Counted from the stretch's first letter, positions 8,337 to 17,172 are shown. The stretch is 56,964 bases of DNA from Streptosporangium violaceochromogenes (GCF_014654615.1 NZ_BNBB01000035.1:1-56964), one strand, 5' to 3'. Program-made: numbers and translations. Notes: a model not told the origin generated them from the sequence alone.

Positions 8337-8374
8337 CCTTCTCCTTGACACGATATATCGCGTCAAGGAGAAGG
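8337..8374 (-). promoter_or_regulatory. 38-bp near-perfect palindrome, likely PadR operator
   Basis: Inverted repeat centred at 8355/8356 on ATAT; every pair from 8337-8374 matches except 8350/8361. The core reads CTTGACRCGATATATCGYGTCAAG in two halves. A further half-site with ATATGTCGTG lies at 8381-8390. It sits directly upstream of the Shine-Dalgarno of the DUF4097-padR operon and overlaps TTGACC and TATATC promoter-like hexamers on the minus strand, so bound repressor would block transcription. PadR proteins commonly repress their own operons. Confidence 0.75.
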
Positions 8375-8395
8375 GTCAAGATATGTCGTGTTTTC

Positions 8396-8572
8396 CTACG
8401 CGTCTTCGTCGTCCAGCCGGGCCAGCCAGGTCGCCAGCCGTTCCACCGGCGTCTCGAACTCGGGGTTCAGGTCGACGAACTCGCGCAGACGCTCGGCCAG
8501 CCAGGCGACGGTGACCTCCTCCTCGCCGCGGCGATCGGCGAGCTCCTCGATGCCCCGATCGGTGAAATACAT
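8396..8572 (-). CDS. Small DUF6104-type protein
   Basis: 58-residue acidic protein starting MYFTDRGIEELADRRGEEE and ending LARLDDEDA. ATG 8572 is preceded by GAGGAGA. The sequence is mostly helical, with WLAERLREFVDLNPEFETP in the middle. Proteins of this type are, to my knowledge, widely kept beside the Kgd gene in streptomycetes and relatives; the position immediately downstream of kgd on the same strand fits. A strong hairpin at 8592-8628 separates them, so it may have its own promoter or depend on read-through. Function is unknown. Confidence 0.8.
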   Translation of the reverse strand: MYFTDRGIEELADRRGEEEVTVAWLAERLREFVDLNPEFETPVERLATWLARLDDEDA

Positions 8573-8591
8573 CGTTCTCCTCGCGATAACG

Positions 8592-8628
8592 GGAAGTCCC
8601 CCACGGCGGGCGCCTGTGGGGGACTTCC
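8592..8628 (-). terminator. Terminator after kgd
   Basis: Perfect 13-bp stem GGAAGTCCCCCAC/GTGGGGGACTTCC with an 11-nt loop, 16 nt past the kgd stop codon and 20 nt before the small DUF6104-type gene. Confidence 0.75.
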
Positions 8629-8644
8629 GGGGACGATACGGTCT

Positions 8645-11600
8645 CTAGCCGAAGATCTCCTTCAGGATCTGCTGCAGCTCCACCTCGTGAGCGGCGTGCG
8701 AGCCCGTCGCGGGAGAGGAGTTCGCCTTACGGGAGACCCGCTTGATCGGACGCCCGCCGAGCGCGTCGGGGGTCTCGGCCAGCTTCAGGGTCAGGAACGG
8801 CCACGGCCCCATGTTGGCCGGTTCGTCCTGTGCCCAGATCAGCTCGACGTCGCCGGCGTAACGGCCCAGCTCGGCCGCGAGCGGGTTCGCCGGGAACGGG
8901 TAGAGCCGCTCCAGGCGGACGACCGCCACGTCGTTCCGGCCCGCCTTGTCCCGGGCCGCGGCCAGGTCGTAGTAGACCTTGCCGGAGCAGAGCACGACCT
9001 TGCGGACCCCCGACGGGTCCACCGTGGTGTCGCCGAGCACCGGCCGGAACGACCCAGAGGTGAACTCGGCCAGCGCGGAGGTGGCCGCCTTGTGCCGCAG
9101 CAGCGACTTGGGCGTGAACACCACCAGCGGCCGGTGCCGGCCCGACTTCGTCTGCCAGCGCAGCAGGTGGAAGTAGTTGGCCGGGAGCGTGGGCTGGGCC
9201 ACCGTCATGTTGTCCTGGGCGCACATCTGCAGGAAGCGCTCGATGCGGGCCGAGGAGTGGTCGGGCCCCTGCCCCTCGTAGCCGTGCGGCAGCAGCAGGG
9301 TGACGCCGGAGCGCTGGCCCCACTTCTGCTCGCCCGCGGTGATGTACTCGTCGATGACCGACTGGGCGCCGTTGACGAAGTCGCCGAACTGCGCCTCCCA
9401 GCAGACCAGGGCGTCGGGGCGCTCCACGCTGTAGCCGTACTCGAAGCCGAGCGCGGCGTACTCGCTGAGCAGCGAGTCGTAGACGTAGAACTTCGTGGTG
9501 CCCTGGTTGAACGTCTTCAGCGGGGTGTGCTCCTCGCCGGTGACGCGGTCGACCAGGACGGCGTGCCGCTGGACGAACGTGCCCCGCCGGGAGTCCTGGC
9601 CGACCAGGCGGACGGGGTGGCCGTCGATCAGCAGCGAGCCGAAGGCCAGGGTCTCGCCCATGGCCCAGTCGATGCGGTCGGAGGCCACCATCTGGCCGCG
9701 GCGCTGGATCACCGGCAGCAGGCGCGGGTGGACGGTGAAGCCCTCCGGCAGGTTGAGCTGGGTCTCGACGATCTGCTTGACGGTCTCCTCGGAGATGCCC
9801 GTCGGCGTGTCCTCGTGGGACCAGGGGATGGCCTCCAGGTCGGCCGGGCGGGCCAGATCACCGGTCGCCGGCTTGTTGGCCGCGCGGGTCTCGGCGAAGG
9901 CGTTCTCCAGCTTGCTCTGGTAGTCGCGCAGCGCGCCCTCGGCCTCCTCCACCGTGATGTCGCCCCGGCCGATCAGCGCCTCGGTGTAGAGCTTGCGGGT
10001 GGACCGCTTGGCGTCGATCAGGTCGTACATCAGCGGCTGGGTGAAGCTCGGGTTGTCGCCCTCGTTGTGCCCGCGGCGCCGGTAGCAGATGAGGTCGATC
10101 ACGACGTCCTTGCGGAACGCCTGGCGGTACTCGAAGGCCAGCCGCCCGACCCGGACCACGGCCTCGGGGTCGTCGCCGTTGACGTGGAAGATCGGGGCCT
10201 GGATCATCCGGGCCACGTCGGTGGCGTACACGCTGGAGCGGGAGCTCGCCGGGCTCGTGGTGAAGCCGACCTGGTTGTTGACCACGATGTGCACGGTGCC
10301 GCCGGTGCGGTAGCCGCGCAGCTGCGACAGGTTCAGGGTCTCGGCCACCACGCCCTGGCCCGCGAAGGCCGCGTCGCCGTGGACGAGCACCGGCAGGACG
10401 GTGAAGCCCTCCTCGCCGCGCTCCAGAAGGTCCTGCTTGGCGCGGACCACGCCCTCCAGGACCGGGTCGACGGTCTCCAGGTGGGAGGGGTTGGCCACGA
10501 CCGAGGCCTTGATCTTGGAGCCGCCGGGCGAGACGAAGTCGCCGGTGGCGCCCAGGTGGTACTTCACGTCGCCGGAGCCGTGGGCGCTGCGCGGGTCGAT
10601 GTTGCCCTCGAACTCGCCGAAGATCTGGCCGTAGGACTTGCCCACGATGTTGGCCAGCACGTTCAGGCGGCCCCGGTGGGCCATGCCGATGACGGCCTCG
10701 TCGAGGCTGTCCTGCGCGGCGGCGCAGAGCACCGAGTCCAGCAGCGGTATCAGCGACTCGCCGCCCTCCAGCGAGAACCGCTTCTGGCCGACGAACTTCG
10801 TCTGCAGGAACGTCTCGAACGCCTCGGCGGTGTTGAGCCGCGCCAGGATGCGCAGCTGCTCCTCGCGGTCGGGCTTGGCGTGGGGCCGCTCGGTCCGCGC
10901 CTGGATCCAGGCGCGCTCCTCGGGGTTTTGGATGTGCATGTACTCCACGCCGATGGTGCGGCAGTAGGAGTCGCGCAGCACGCCGAGGATCTCGCGCAGC
11001 TTCATCAGGGGACGGCCGCCGAAGCCGCCGGTGGCGAACTCGCGCTCAAGGTCCCACAGCGTCAGGCCGTGCGACTTGATGTCGAGGTCGGGGTGCTTGC
11101 GCTGCTTGTACTCAAGCGGGTCGGTGTCGGCCATCAGGTGACCGCGGACCCGGAAGGCGTGGATCAGCTCCAGCACCCGGGCCGACTTCGCCACGTCGTC
11201 GTCGTGCGTGGCCGAGATGTCCTGGACCCAGCGGATCGGCTCGTAGGGGATCTGCAGGGCCTCGAAGATCTCGTCGTAGAAGCCGTCCTCGCCCAGGAGC
11301 AGCCGGTGGATCTGCCGCAGGAAGTCGCCCGACTGGGCGCCCTGGATGATGCGGTGGTCGTAGGTGCTGGTCAGCGTCATGACCTTGCTGACCGCGAGGC
11401 GGGAGAGCGTCTCGGGGGAGGCCCCCTGGTACTCGGCGGGGTACTCCATCGCGCCGACGCCGATGATCGTGCCCTGCCCCGGCATCAGGCGCGGCACCGA
11501 GTGGACGGTGCCGATGGTGCCCGGGTTGGTCAGGGAGATCGTGGTGCCGGTGAAGTCGTCCACGCCCAGCTTGCCCGACCTGGCCTTGCGCACGATCTCC

Positions 11601-12367
11601 TCGTACGCGAGCCAGAACTGGCGGAAGTCCATGGTCTCCGACGCCTTGATCGACGGGACCAGGAGCTGCCGGGTGCCGTCGCTCTTGGCGATGTCGATGG
11701 CCAGGCCCAGGTTGATGTGCTCGGGCTTGAGCAGTGCCGGCTTGCCGTCGACCTCGGCGTAGGCGTGGTTCATCTCCGGCATGACCTTCAGCGCCCTGAT
11801 GACCGCGTAGCCGATCAGGTGGGTGAAGGACACCTTGCCGCCGCGCCCGCGCGACAGGTGGTTGTTGATCACGATCCGGTTGTCGATGAGCAGCTTCGCC
11901 GGGATGGCGCGCACGCTGGTCGCGGTCGGGACCACCAGGCTGGCCTCCATGTTGGCCACCGTCCTGGCGGCCGCGCCACGGAGTCGGACTTCCTCGGTGC
12001 CGACGGGCAACTGGGTCTCCTGCCTGGGTTGGACCGCCGGGGGAGCCGTGGGCTTCGGCGTGGGGGTTGCCGGTTTGGCAGCCGGGGTCGCCGGAGCCGC
12101 TGCGGAGGTCGGGGGGGCGGGCGCAGCGGCGGCCGGCCCCGGGGGCGCGGCTCGGCCCGCCCCGGAATCAGGGCTGTAATCAGCGAAGAAGTTCCACCAG
12201 GCGCGGTCTACGGACTCGGGATCCTGGAGGTACTTCTGATACAGCTCGTCGACAAGCCATTCGTTCTGACCAAAGGCTGCCAGCGGGTTTGTCCGCGACG
12301 ACTCAGACGACACGGCGGAAATCGCCCTCTTCCGCAGATCGGCGTTGATGATAGAGAACCTGTCCAA
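8645..12367 (-). CDS. kgd: Multifunctional 2-oxoglutarate metabolism enzyme (Kgd/OdhA type)
   Basis: 1240-residue actinobacterial fusion acting at the 2-oxoglutarate node of the TCA cycle. Residues about 30-65 form the E1 N-terminal helix (FGQNEWLVDELYQKYLQDP). A Pro/Ala/Thr linker follows, then a lipoyl-less E2 succinyltransferase-like domain with the catalytic-type TYDHRIIQGAQSGDF near residue 340. The thiamine-diphosphate E1 domain comes next (HRGRLNVLANIVGKSYGQIF, HGDAAFAGQGVV, YRRRGHNEGDNPSFTQP near 767) and the transketolase-like C-terminus (GQDSRRGTFVQRHA). It can act as decarboxylase, HOA synthase or ODH E1-E2 component. The start is uncertain: TTG 12367 fits family length but has only a weak GGGCGAG ribosome site. 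Confidence 0.96.
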   Translation of the reverse strand: MDRFSIINADLRKRAISAVSSESSRTNPLAAFGQNEWLVDELYQKYLQDPESVDRAWWNFFADYSPDSGAGRAAPPGPAAAAPAPPTSAAAPATPAAKPATPTPKPTAPPAVQPRQETQLPVGTEEVRLRGAAARTVANMEASLVVPTATSVRAIPAKLLIDNRIVINNHLSRGRGGKVSFTHLIGYAVIRALKVMPEMNHAYAEVDGKPALLKPEHINLGLAIDIAKSDGTRQLLVPSIKASETMDFRQFWLAYEEIVRKARSGKLGVDDFTGTTISLTNPGTIGTVHSVPRLMPGQGTIIGVGAMEYPAEYQGASPETLSRLAVSKVMTLTSTYDHRIIQGAQSGDFLRQIHRLLLGEDGFYDEIFEALQIPYEPIRWVQDISATHDDDVAKSARVLELIHAFRVRGHLMADTDPLEYKQRKHPDLDIKSHGLTLWDLEREFATGGFGGRPLMKLREILGVLRDSYCRTIGVEYMHIQNPEERAWIQARTERPHAKPDREEQLRILARLNTAEAFETFLQTKFVGQKRFSLEGGESLIPLLDSVLCAAAQDSLDEAVIGMAHRGRLNVLANIVGKSYGQIFGEFEGNIDPRSAHGSGDVKYHLGATGDFVSPGGSKIKASVVANPSHLETVDPVLEGVVRAKQDLLERGEEGFTVLPVLVHGDAAFAGQGVVAETLNLSQLRGYRTGGTVHIVVNNQVGFTTSPASSRSSVYATDVARMIQAPIFHVNGDDPEAVVRVGRLAFEYRQAFRKDVVIDLICYRRRGHNEGDNPSFTQPLMYDLIDAKRSTRKLYTEALIGRGDITVEEAEGALRDYQSKLENAFAETRAANKPATGDLARPADLEAIPWSHEDTPTGISEETVKQIVETQLNLPEGFTVHPRLLPVIQRRGQMVASDRIDWAMGETLAFGSLLIDGHPVRLVGQDSRRGTFVQRHAVLVDRVTGEEHTPLKTFNQGTTKFYVYDSLLSEYAALGFEYGYSVERPDALVCWEAQFGDFVNGAQSVIDEYITAGEQKWGQRSGVTLLLPHGYEGQGPDHSSARIERFLQMCAQDNMTVAQPTLPANYFHLLRWQTKSGRHRPLVVFTPKSLLRHKAATSALAEFTSGSFRPVLGDTTVDPSGVRKVVLCSGKVYYDLAAARDKAGRNDVAVVRLERLYPFPANPLAAELGRYAGDVELIWAQDEPANMGPWPFLTLKLAETPDALGGRPIKRVSRKANSSPATGSHAAHEVELQQILKEIFG

Positions 12368-12483
12368 GGCTACTCGCCCGAACCCGGACCTGCGCCAGTC
12401 TGCCCGAGGCTCTCCGTCTGATCCTCTCAGGACAGCCCAAAGCGGTCACCTCCGGGGGGTCCGTCCGGGTGGTATCGGTCTGG

Positions 12484-13149
12484 TCATTTCGGACTGATCA
12501 CCCTGGACTCAACGCGTACGCCGGGGGTGATCTCGCCGAGCAGCCCGGCCAGTTCGTCTCCGGCGGCCCGCAGTTCCTCCGGCGTCATGGGGGCCAGCCG
12601 CTCCAGGAGGAACAGGGCGTCGACGGTCCTCTCGGTGATGCGGGTCCGTACGCACTGCCGCCAGTTCCACCGCCGGCAGGTGACGCCCCTGTCGTCGCGC
12701 CAGACGACCTCGCCGATCTCCGGGTGGTCGGTCACGGGCACGCCCCCGTCGACGACGTCGAACGGCTCGTCGCCCGCGGCGCGCACCAGCCGGGCCGTTC
12801 CCTCGTAGTGGGAGAGGTCCTCGCCGCCGATCGGCAGGCCGTGCCTGACGCTGACCGCGTTGTAGGCGTCGACCACCAGGTTGATCTCCGGCAGGGGCAT
12901 CCGCCTGACCAGCGCGTCGACCGAGGGCCTGGTGCGCTGGGGCTTGGCGCCGAAGGCCCGGTAGGCCTCCCGCCAGGACTCCAGTTTCGGGTCATCGGTG
13001 GTCACCGCTCCGGCGGACGCCTCGGACAGCCAGGCCCGGGACCTGTCGTCGGACGGGCCGTTGCGCAGGCCGCGGACGCCCAGGGCCAGCACCGTGAAGT
13101 CCGGTCTGAGCGCGCCGACGGCGGGGTCCACCCGGATGTCCTCGATCAC
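12484..13149 (-). CDS. B3/B4 tRNA-binding domain protein
   Basis: 221 residues resembling the free-standing B3/B4 domain of the phenylalanyl-tRNA synthetase beta chain: an N-terminal FTVLALGVRGLRNGPSD segment, WREAYRAFGAKPQRTRPSVDALVRR, and LPEINLVVDAYNAVSVRHGLPIGGED, followed by WNWRQCVRTRITERT. In PheRS this domain edits mischarged Tyr-tRNA(Phe); stand-alone members are suspected trans-editing factors or amino-acid binders, but their role is mostly untested. ATG 13149. Single gene, divergent from the flavin reductase. Confidence 0.85.
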   Translation of the reverse strand: MIEDIRVDPAVGALRPDFTVLALGVRGLRNGPSDDRSRAWLSEASAGAVTTDDPKLESWREAYRAFGAKPQRTRPSVDALVRRMPLPEINLVVDAYNAVSVRHGLPIGGEDLSHYEGTARLVRAAGDEPFDVVDGGVPVTDHPEIGEVVWRDDRGVTCRRWNWRQCVRTRITERTVDALFLLERLAPMTPEELRAAGDELAGLLGEITPGVRVESRVISPK

Positions 13150-13477
13150 AGCTCCCAGTCTAGGCCGCGTGACGGGCCGTGCTGCGGCCCGCGCGGTCCC
13201 CGCACGCGCGGCCGGCCGGGCGGTCCCCGGGTGGTGGAGATCACGCCGGGGCGGGGGGTGAGATCGGGAAGAGATGAGGTTATGAATGGGTTACCGACCA
13301 TAAGTGAACTTTGCTAAGGGGAGGAGCAGCGGTGACGGGGAGGAGAAAGGGGGCCGGAAGAGGCGGGCGCCTGATCGCCTCCGGCGGGCCCCTCACCGTC
13401 GGCCCCCGGCCCGGGTCCGCGGACGGCGCCGTGGGGGCGTCGCCGGACCCGCGCGGCCGGCCCCCGGGCGGGGGAGC
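13150..13477. other. Divergent intergenic region
   Basis: 328 bp between the B3/B4 gene and the flavin reductase. GC-rich from 13160 to 13260, then an AT-richer block at 13270-13320 that probably contains the flavin reductase promoter. An open frame continues upstream of 13478 but is Arg/Pro-rich and lacks a ribosome site, so it was not called coding. No recognised motif. Confidence 0.4.
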
Positions 13478-14032
13478 ATGACCGAGACCCTGTCCGGGCC
13501 CCTGTCCGGGCCGCCGTCCGAGCCGCCGCCAGGGCCCCTGCCCGGCCGGGCGGTCGACGCCGAGAGCTTCCGCCGGGCGCTGGCCCTCCACGCCGCCGGA
13601 GTCGTGGTGGTCACCGCGCAGCCGGAGGAGGTGCCGGTGGGCCTGACGGCCACCTCGTTCTGCTCGGTCAGCCTCACACCGCCGCTGGTCTCCTTCTACG
13701 TGGACCGGGCCTCGGCCACCTGGCCGTTCCTCCGGCGGGCCGGGCACTTCGCGGTGAACGTGCTCTCCGGCGACCAGGCCGAGCTGGCCTCCCGGTTCGC
13801 CCGCAAGGGCGTCGACCGTTTCGCCGCCCCCACCGTGTGGCGCCCCGGCCCCCTGGGCGTCCCGCTCCTGGACGGCGTCTCCGCCCAGCTCGTGTGCGTC
13901 CCCCACTCCACCGTCGACATCGGCGACCACGTTCTCGTCGTCGGCCTGGTCGTCGAGACCGTCCTCGGGTCCGCGGGCCGCCCCCTGCTCTATCACCGGG
14001 GACGCTTCGGCCGGTTCACCCCGCACCCCTGA
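13478..14032 (+). CDS. Flavin reductase family protein (FMN-binding split barrel)
   Basis: 184 residues from ATG 13478, preceded by a GGGGGAG purine run. After a Pro/Gly-rich start of about 25 residues the flavin reductase domain follows: FRRALALHAAGVVVVTAQ, PVGLTATSFCSVSLTPPLVSFYVD, HFAVNVLSGDQAELASRFA, and the C-terminal IGDHVLVVGLV plus LLYHRGRFGRF. These match the short-chain NAD(P)H:FMN reductases that feed reduced flavin to two-component monooxygenases. No monooxygenase partner is adjacent. A second, distant relative lies at 42239-42718. Confidence 0.9.
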   Translation: MTETLSGPLSGPPSEPPPGPLPGRAVDAESFRRALALHAAGVVVVTAQPEEVPVGLTATSFCSVSLTPPLVSFYVDRASATWPFLRRAGHFAVNVLSGDQAELASRFARKGVDRFAAPTVWRPGPLGVPLLDGVSAQLVCVPHSTVDIGDHVLVVGLVVETVLGSAGRPLLYHRGRFGRFTPHP

Positions 14033-14097
14033 CTGCCTCTTTCCCGCACTCTCGGCGGGGAGGAGACGGCCGGTCTCCTGCGGACGAGGCTCTCCCT

Positions 14098-14131
14098 CAG
14101 ACGAGGCGGACGGTCAGACGAGGCGGACGGT
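14098..14131. repeat. Perfect 17-bp tandem duplication across a stop codon
   Basis: The unit CAGACGAGGCGGACGGT occurs at 14098-14114 and again at 14115-14131. The right copy contains the last codons and part of the stop of the dehydrogenase gene; the left copy repeats them just beyond the stop, out of frame. Confidence 0.9.
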
Positions 14132-15172
14132 GCCCCGGCCGGTGGCCAGGGGAAGGTCGACGAGCGTGCGGATGCCCGGCGGGGCGGCGCAGACCGCCGG
14201 CACCGCGTTGACGGCGTGGGCGGCGGCGCCGGCCAGGCCGTGGGAGACCTCGTCGATGGTGAGGGTCATCTGCGGGACCCCCTCGATGTGGACGCTGAAG
14301 CCCGGCTTGGACCAGCGGCTCACCTTGGTGGCGTCCGCCTTGTAGACGCACTCCACCGTCATGAAGGGGCGTCCGCGGACCAGCCCGCTGAACGTCCAGC
14401 GGGAGGCGCACACGGTGCCGACCCTGACCAGGCCCGCCGCGATCTCGAACTCCTCGGAGGCGAGCTCGAAGTCGTCGCTCTCCTCGACCTCGTCCAGGGT
14501 CACGTCGAGGTTGGCCGCCACGAACTGGACGCTCTCGGTGAACAGCGAGCGCTGGAAGGCGCGGAAGGGGCGCACGGCGATGCTGTAGTCCTTGGCCGAC
14601 CGGGTGAAGCCGAACAGGTCCACCACGATCTGCCGGGAGGGGTGTCCCCGGAAGTCGGAGCACTCGCGGACGTAGACGTGGTCGACCCGGCTGGACAGCC
14701 CGGTCAGCGCGAGCGGGAGCATGTCGCTCATGAAGCCGGGGTTGATGCCGGTGCCGTGCAGGGAGGTGCCCCCGGCCCGGCAGGCGGCCTCAAGCCGTTC
14801 GACCACGCCGGGGCCGTAGGAGTGGGGGTAGACGAAGCCGGTCGTGGTGACGACGTTCTTGCCCGAGGCGAGCAGGGCGCAGATCGTCTCCACGTCGGTC
14901 AGGTGGTCTCCGCCGAAGTAGGACGCCGGCAGCGGCATGTGCAGAACGCAGTCGGCCTCCAGGGAGAGGATCTTCTCGACGTCGTCGGTGCAGGTCACGG
15001 CGGTCTCGGGGAGGCCGACCAGAGGGCCTGCGTCCAGTCCGACCTTGTCCGGGTCGTAGACCAGCACTCCGGCCAGCTCGAACTCCGGCCGGGTGATCAG
15101 ACTGCGCAGGGAGTATCGGCCGACGGCGCCCGTGGCCCACTGGATCACGCGGAGGGGTGACGGTGAGGACAT
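14114..15172 (-). CDS. DapB-like NAD(P)H-dependent dehydrogenase
   Basis: 352 residues with an N-terminal Rossmann fold (RVIQWATGAVGRYSLRSLI) of the dihydrodipicolinate reductase-like/2,4-diaminopentanoate dehydrogenase type, an Asp-rich NAD loop, and a helix-strand domain containing HGTGINPGFMSDMLPLAL. Proteins of this group are frequent in mycobacterial and actinomycete lipid/steroid regions, often near P450 and ferredoxin genes, but the real substrate is unknown; a lysine-biosynthesis role is unlikely because of the length and missing DapB catalytic motif. ATG 15172. It lies downstream of the ferredoxin-ADH pair on the same strand, after a 905-bp gap that contains a KstR-like half-palindrome at 15361. 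Confidence 0.85.
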   Translation of the reverse strand: MSSPSPLRVIQWATGAVGRYSLRSLITRPEFELAGVLVYDPDKVGLDAGPLVGLPETAVTCTDDVEKILSLEADCVLHMPLPASYFGGDHLTDVETICALLASGKNVVTTTGFVYPHSYGPGVVERLEAACRAGGTSLHGTGINPGFMSDMLPLALTGLSSRVDHVYVRECSDFRGHPSRQIVVDLFGFTRSAKDYSIAVRPFRAFQRSLFTESVQFVAANLDVTLDEVEESDDFELASEEFEIAAGLVRVGTVCASRWTFSGLVRGRPFMTVECVYKADATKVSRWSKPGFSVHIEGVPQMTLTIDEVSHGLAGAAAHAVNAVPAVCAAPPGIRTLVDLPLATGRGTVRLV

Positions 15173-16020
15173 GCGGGGCCTCCAGCCCGGGTCTTGGGCG
15201 AGGCCGTGCTGGGAGGAGTGTCGTCATTGACCCTCGCCCGGTAAGGGCAAAAACTGTAGCAGAAATTCATATGCTCGATCACTATCCGCGATGATTCAGC
15301 ATTATGTCGCCACTCCTTCATAGCCGAAAAGGAACAGGCAGGCTATTGGTGGAAAACGATAGAACTATGTTCTTGTGGGCGTGAGGGGGTACGGAGTCCC
15401 GTTTCGGCGGCGGGGTGCGGCGGTCGCGTGGGCCCGCCCGGAGGCTTCGGGTGGGCGGACGCGGTGGGGGCGGGTAACGGGTGCGCGGGCGGCCCCTCGG
15501 GGGCCTCTGAGGGCCTCTGAGGGCCTCTGGGGGCGGGTCCGGTCCGGGCTTGGGGCCCGGTTTCGTCCCGCCGACCGCCGACCGCCGGCCGTGGACCCGG
15601 GGGTGCCGGAGGGGCGCCGAAAGGGGGCCGGTGACGATCGTCGGCGCGATCGCCGGGCCCGGCCGGACGTGACCGCGCCGTCGCGCCGGAGGTGAGGGGC
15701 CGGAAACCGGGGGCCGGGAAGGCTCGCTCCGGCCTCGGGTGACGCTTCGGAGAAGGTGTGATTCCCGGTCGTCGTCAATTTCGGTCGTGATAACAGTTGA
15801 ATTGACGTCATGCGCCACGTTTTTGTCAGGCTATGCCGAATGTTGGATATAAGGCGATGTTGGATGCGAAGGGGATTGCCTTCCGAGTGGGGCGGGGACA
15901 AAGCTGGGGGGCATCGCCCGGCAAGGCCGACGAGAGTCTCTCGCTCACGCTCGTCGGTGCCGTCGGCGTGCACCCGCGAGGGTGCTCCAACCCGCATCCA
16001 CCCGGTGGGGGGCGGATGCG
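15173..16020. other. Long intergenic region with repeats
   Basis: No gene with credible start and ribosome site was found in this stretch. It contains an AT-rich block at 15240-15380, which is the probable promoter of the dehydrogenase. That block holds the perfect inverted repeat AGAAC-TAT-GTTCT at 15361-15373. Three tandem copies of GGGCCTCTGR follow at 15501-15530, and an 8-bp hairpin CCGACGAG/CTCGTCGG at 15927-15957. The middle part is extremely G+C-rich. Confidence 0.6.
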
Positions 16021-16065
16021 CGGTGTGGCCCGCGCCCGTCACGCGACGTGGCGCGGGCCGCACCG
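16021..16065 (-). terminator. Terminator after the zinc alcohol dehydrogenase
   Basis: Stem of 16 bp with one mismatch (16021-16036 with 16050-16065), its loop forming a second small hairpin CGTC/GACG. It begins 12 nt past the dehydrogenase stop codon. Confidence 0.7.
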
Positions 16066-16077
16066 GGGTGGAGAGCG

Positions 16078-17163
16078 TCAGTCGAAGACGACGATCTGCC
16101 GCAGCGCCTCGCCGCCGCGCAGCGCGGCCACCGCGTCGTTGAGCTCTGAGAGCCTGAGGCGGGCGCTGATCATGCTCTCCAGGTCGAGCCGGCCCGCCTT
16201 GTAGAGCCCCGCGAGGAGCGGGAAGTCCCTGCGTACGTCGGCCCCGCCGTACACGGAGCTGAGGATGTTCTTGCCCTCGAACAACAGGCTGAAGGCGCTC
16301 AACGGGACGGTGTCGTCCACGGCGCCCGCGCCCACCACGATCACGTCGCCGCCCCGGCGGGTCGCCTTCCAGGCCGTCATGATGGCGGCGGACTTTCCCA
16401 CCGCCTCGAAGCCGTGGTCGAACCCCCGGCCGCCGGTCAGCGTGCCGAGGGCGTCGGCGAGCCCGCCGGGGGTGACGGCGTGGGTGGCGCCGACCTTCAG
16501 GGCCGGCGCGTGCTTGGACTCCAGCGGGTCGATCGCCAGGATCGTGGTCGCGCCGGAGAGGCGGGCGCCCTGGATGACCGACAGGCCGATGCCGCCGCAG
16601 CCGACCACCGCCACGGTCGAGCCCGGCCTGACACGGGCGGTGTTGAGCACCGCGCCGACACCGGTGGTGACGCCGCAGCCGATCAGCGCCGCCGCCTCGA
16701 AGGGCACCTCGGGGTCGACCTTGATCGCGCCTTGCCAGGGCACGACGATCTCCTCGGACCAGGTGCCGCAGCCGGCCATGGCGAACGCCGGGGTGCCGCC
16801 GTCGTAGTGGAAGCGGGGGGTGACGAAGCTGTTCGTCATGTGGGCCGAGCACAGGAACGGCTGGCCCGCCAGGCAGTCGGGACAGGCGCCGCAGGCCGGG
16901 GTCCAGCTGATGATGACGTGGTCGCCCGGCTGGAGCGTGGTCACCTGGTCGCCGGCCTCGACGACCACGCCCGCGCCCTCGTGCCCGGGGACGACGGGAA
17001 GCGGCATGGGCAGCACACCACTGATCGCCGACAGGTCGGAGTGACAGACGCCCGTCGCCCTGATCTTGACACGCACGTCGCCCGGGCCGACGGGGACGGG
17101 GGTGAGGTCGTCGCGGATGTCGAGCTTGTCGTCACCGACGGCGTGCAGAAGCGCACCGCGCAT
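16078..17163 (-). CDS. Zinc-dependent alcohol dehydrogenase (MDR family)
   Basis: 361 residues. Catalytic zinc ligands are visible in GVCHSDLSAISG (Cys), PGHEGAGVV (His-Glu) and later GCGVTTG (Cys); the structural zinc lobe has CGACPDCLAGQPFLC (four Cys). The Rossmann motif is VAVVGCGGIGLSVIQGARL with ILAIDPLESK as the NAD-selecting acidic turn. This pattern fits class-III-like/Rxyl_3153-type alcohol dehydrogenases of actinomycetes. It starts 9 nt after the ferredoxin gene on the same strand, so the two form an operon whose promoter region carries a KstR-like operator. A role in oxidising a lipid or steroid side-chain alcohol, for instance a P450 product, is an inference. Confidence 0.92.
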   Translation of the reverse strand: MRGALLHAVGDDKLDIRDDLTPVPVGPGDVRVKIRATGVCHSDLSAISGVLPMPLPVVPGHEGAGVVVEAGDQVTTLQPGDHVIISWTPACGACPDCLAGQPFLCSAHMTNSFVTPRFHYDGGTPAFAMAGCGTWSEEIVVPWQGAIKVDPEVPFEAAALIGCGVTTGVGAVLNTARVRPGSTVAVVGCGGIGLSVIQGARLSGATTILAIDPLESKHAPALKVGATHAVTPGGLADALGTLTGGRGFDHGFEAVGKSAAIMTAWKATRRGGDVIVVGAGAVDDTVPLSAFSLLFEGKNILSSVYGGADVRRDFPLLAGLYKAGRLDLESMISARLRLSELNDAVAALRGGEALRQIVVFD

Positions 17164-17172
17164 GGACTCCTC

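Noticed and set aside
8144..12421. Very long rightward open frame of more than 1,400 codons opposite kgd
   Set aside because: It is the mirror of the strongly GC-biased kgd gene; the translation is Val/Gly/Arg/His-rich low-complexity with no domain, and kgd motifs on the other strand are decisive.
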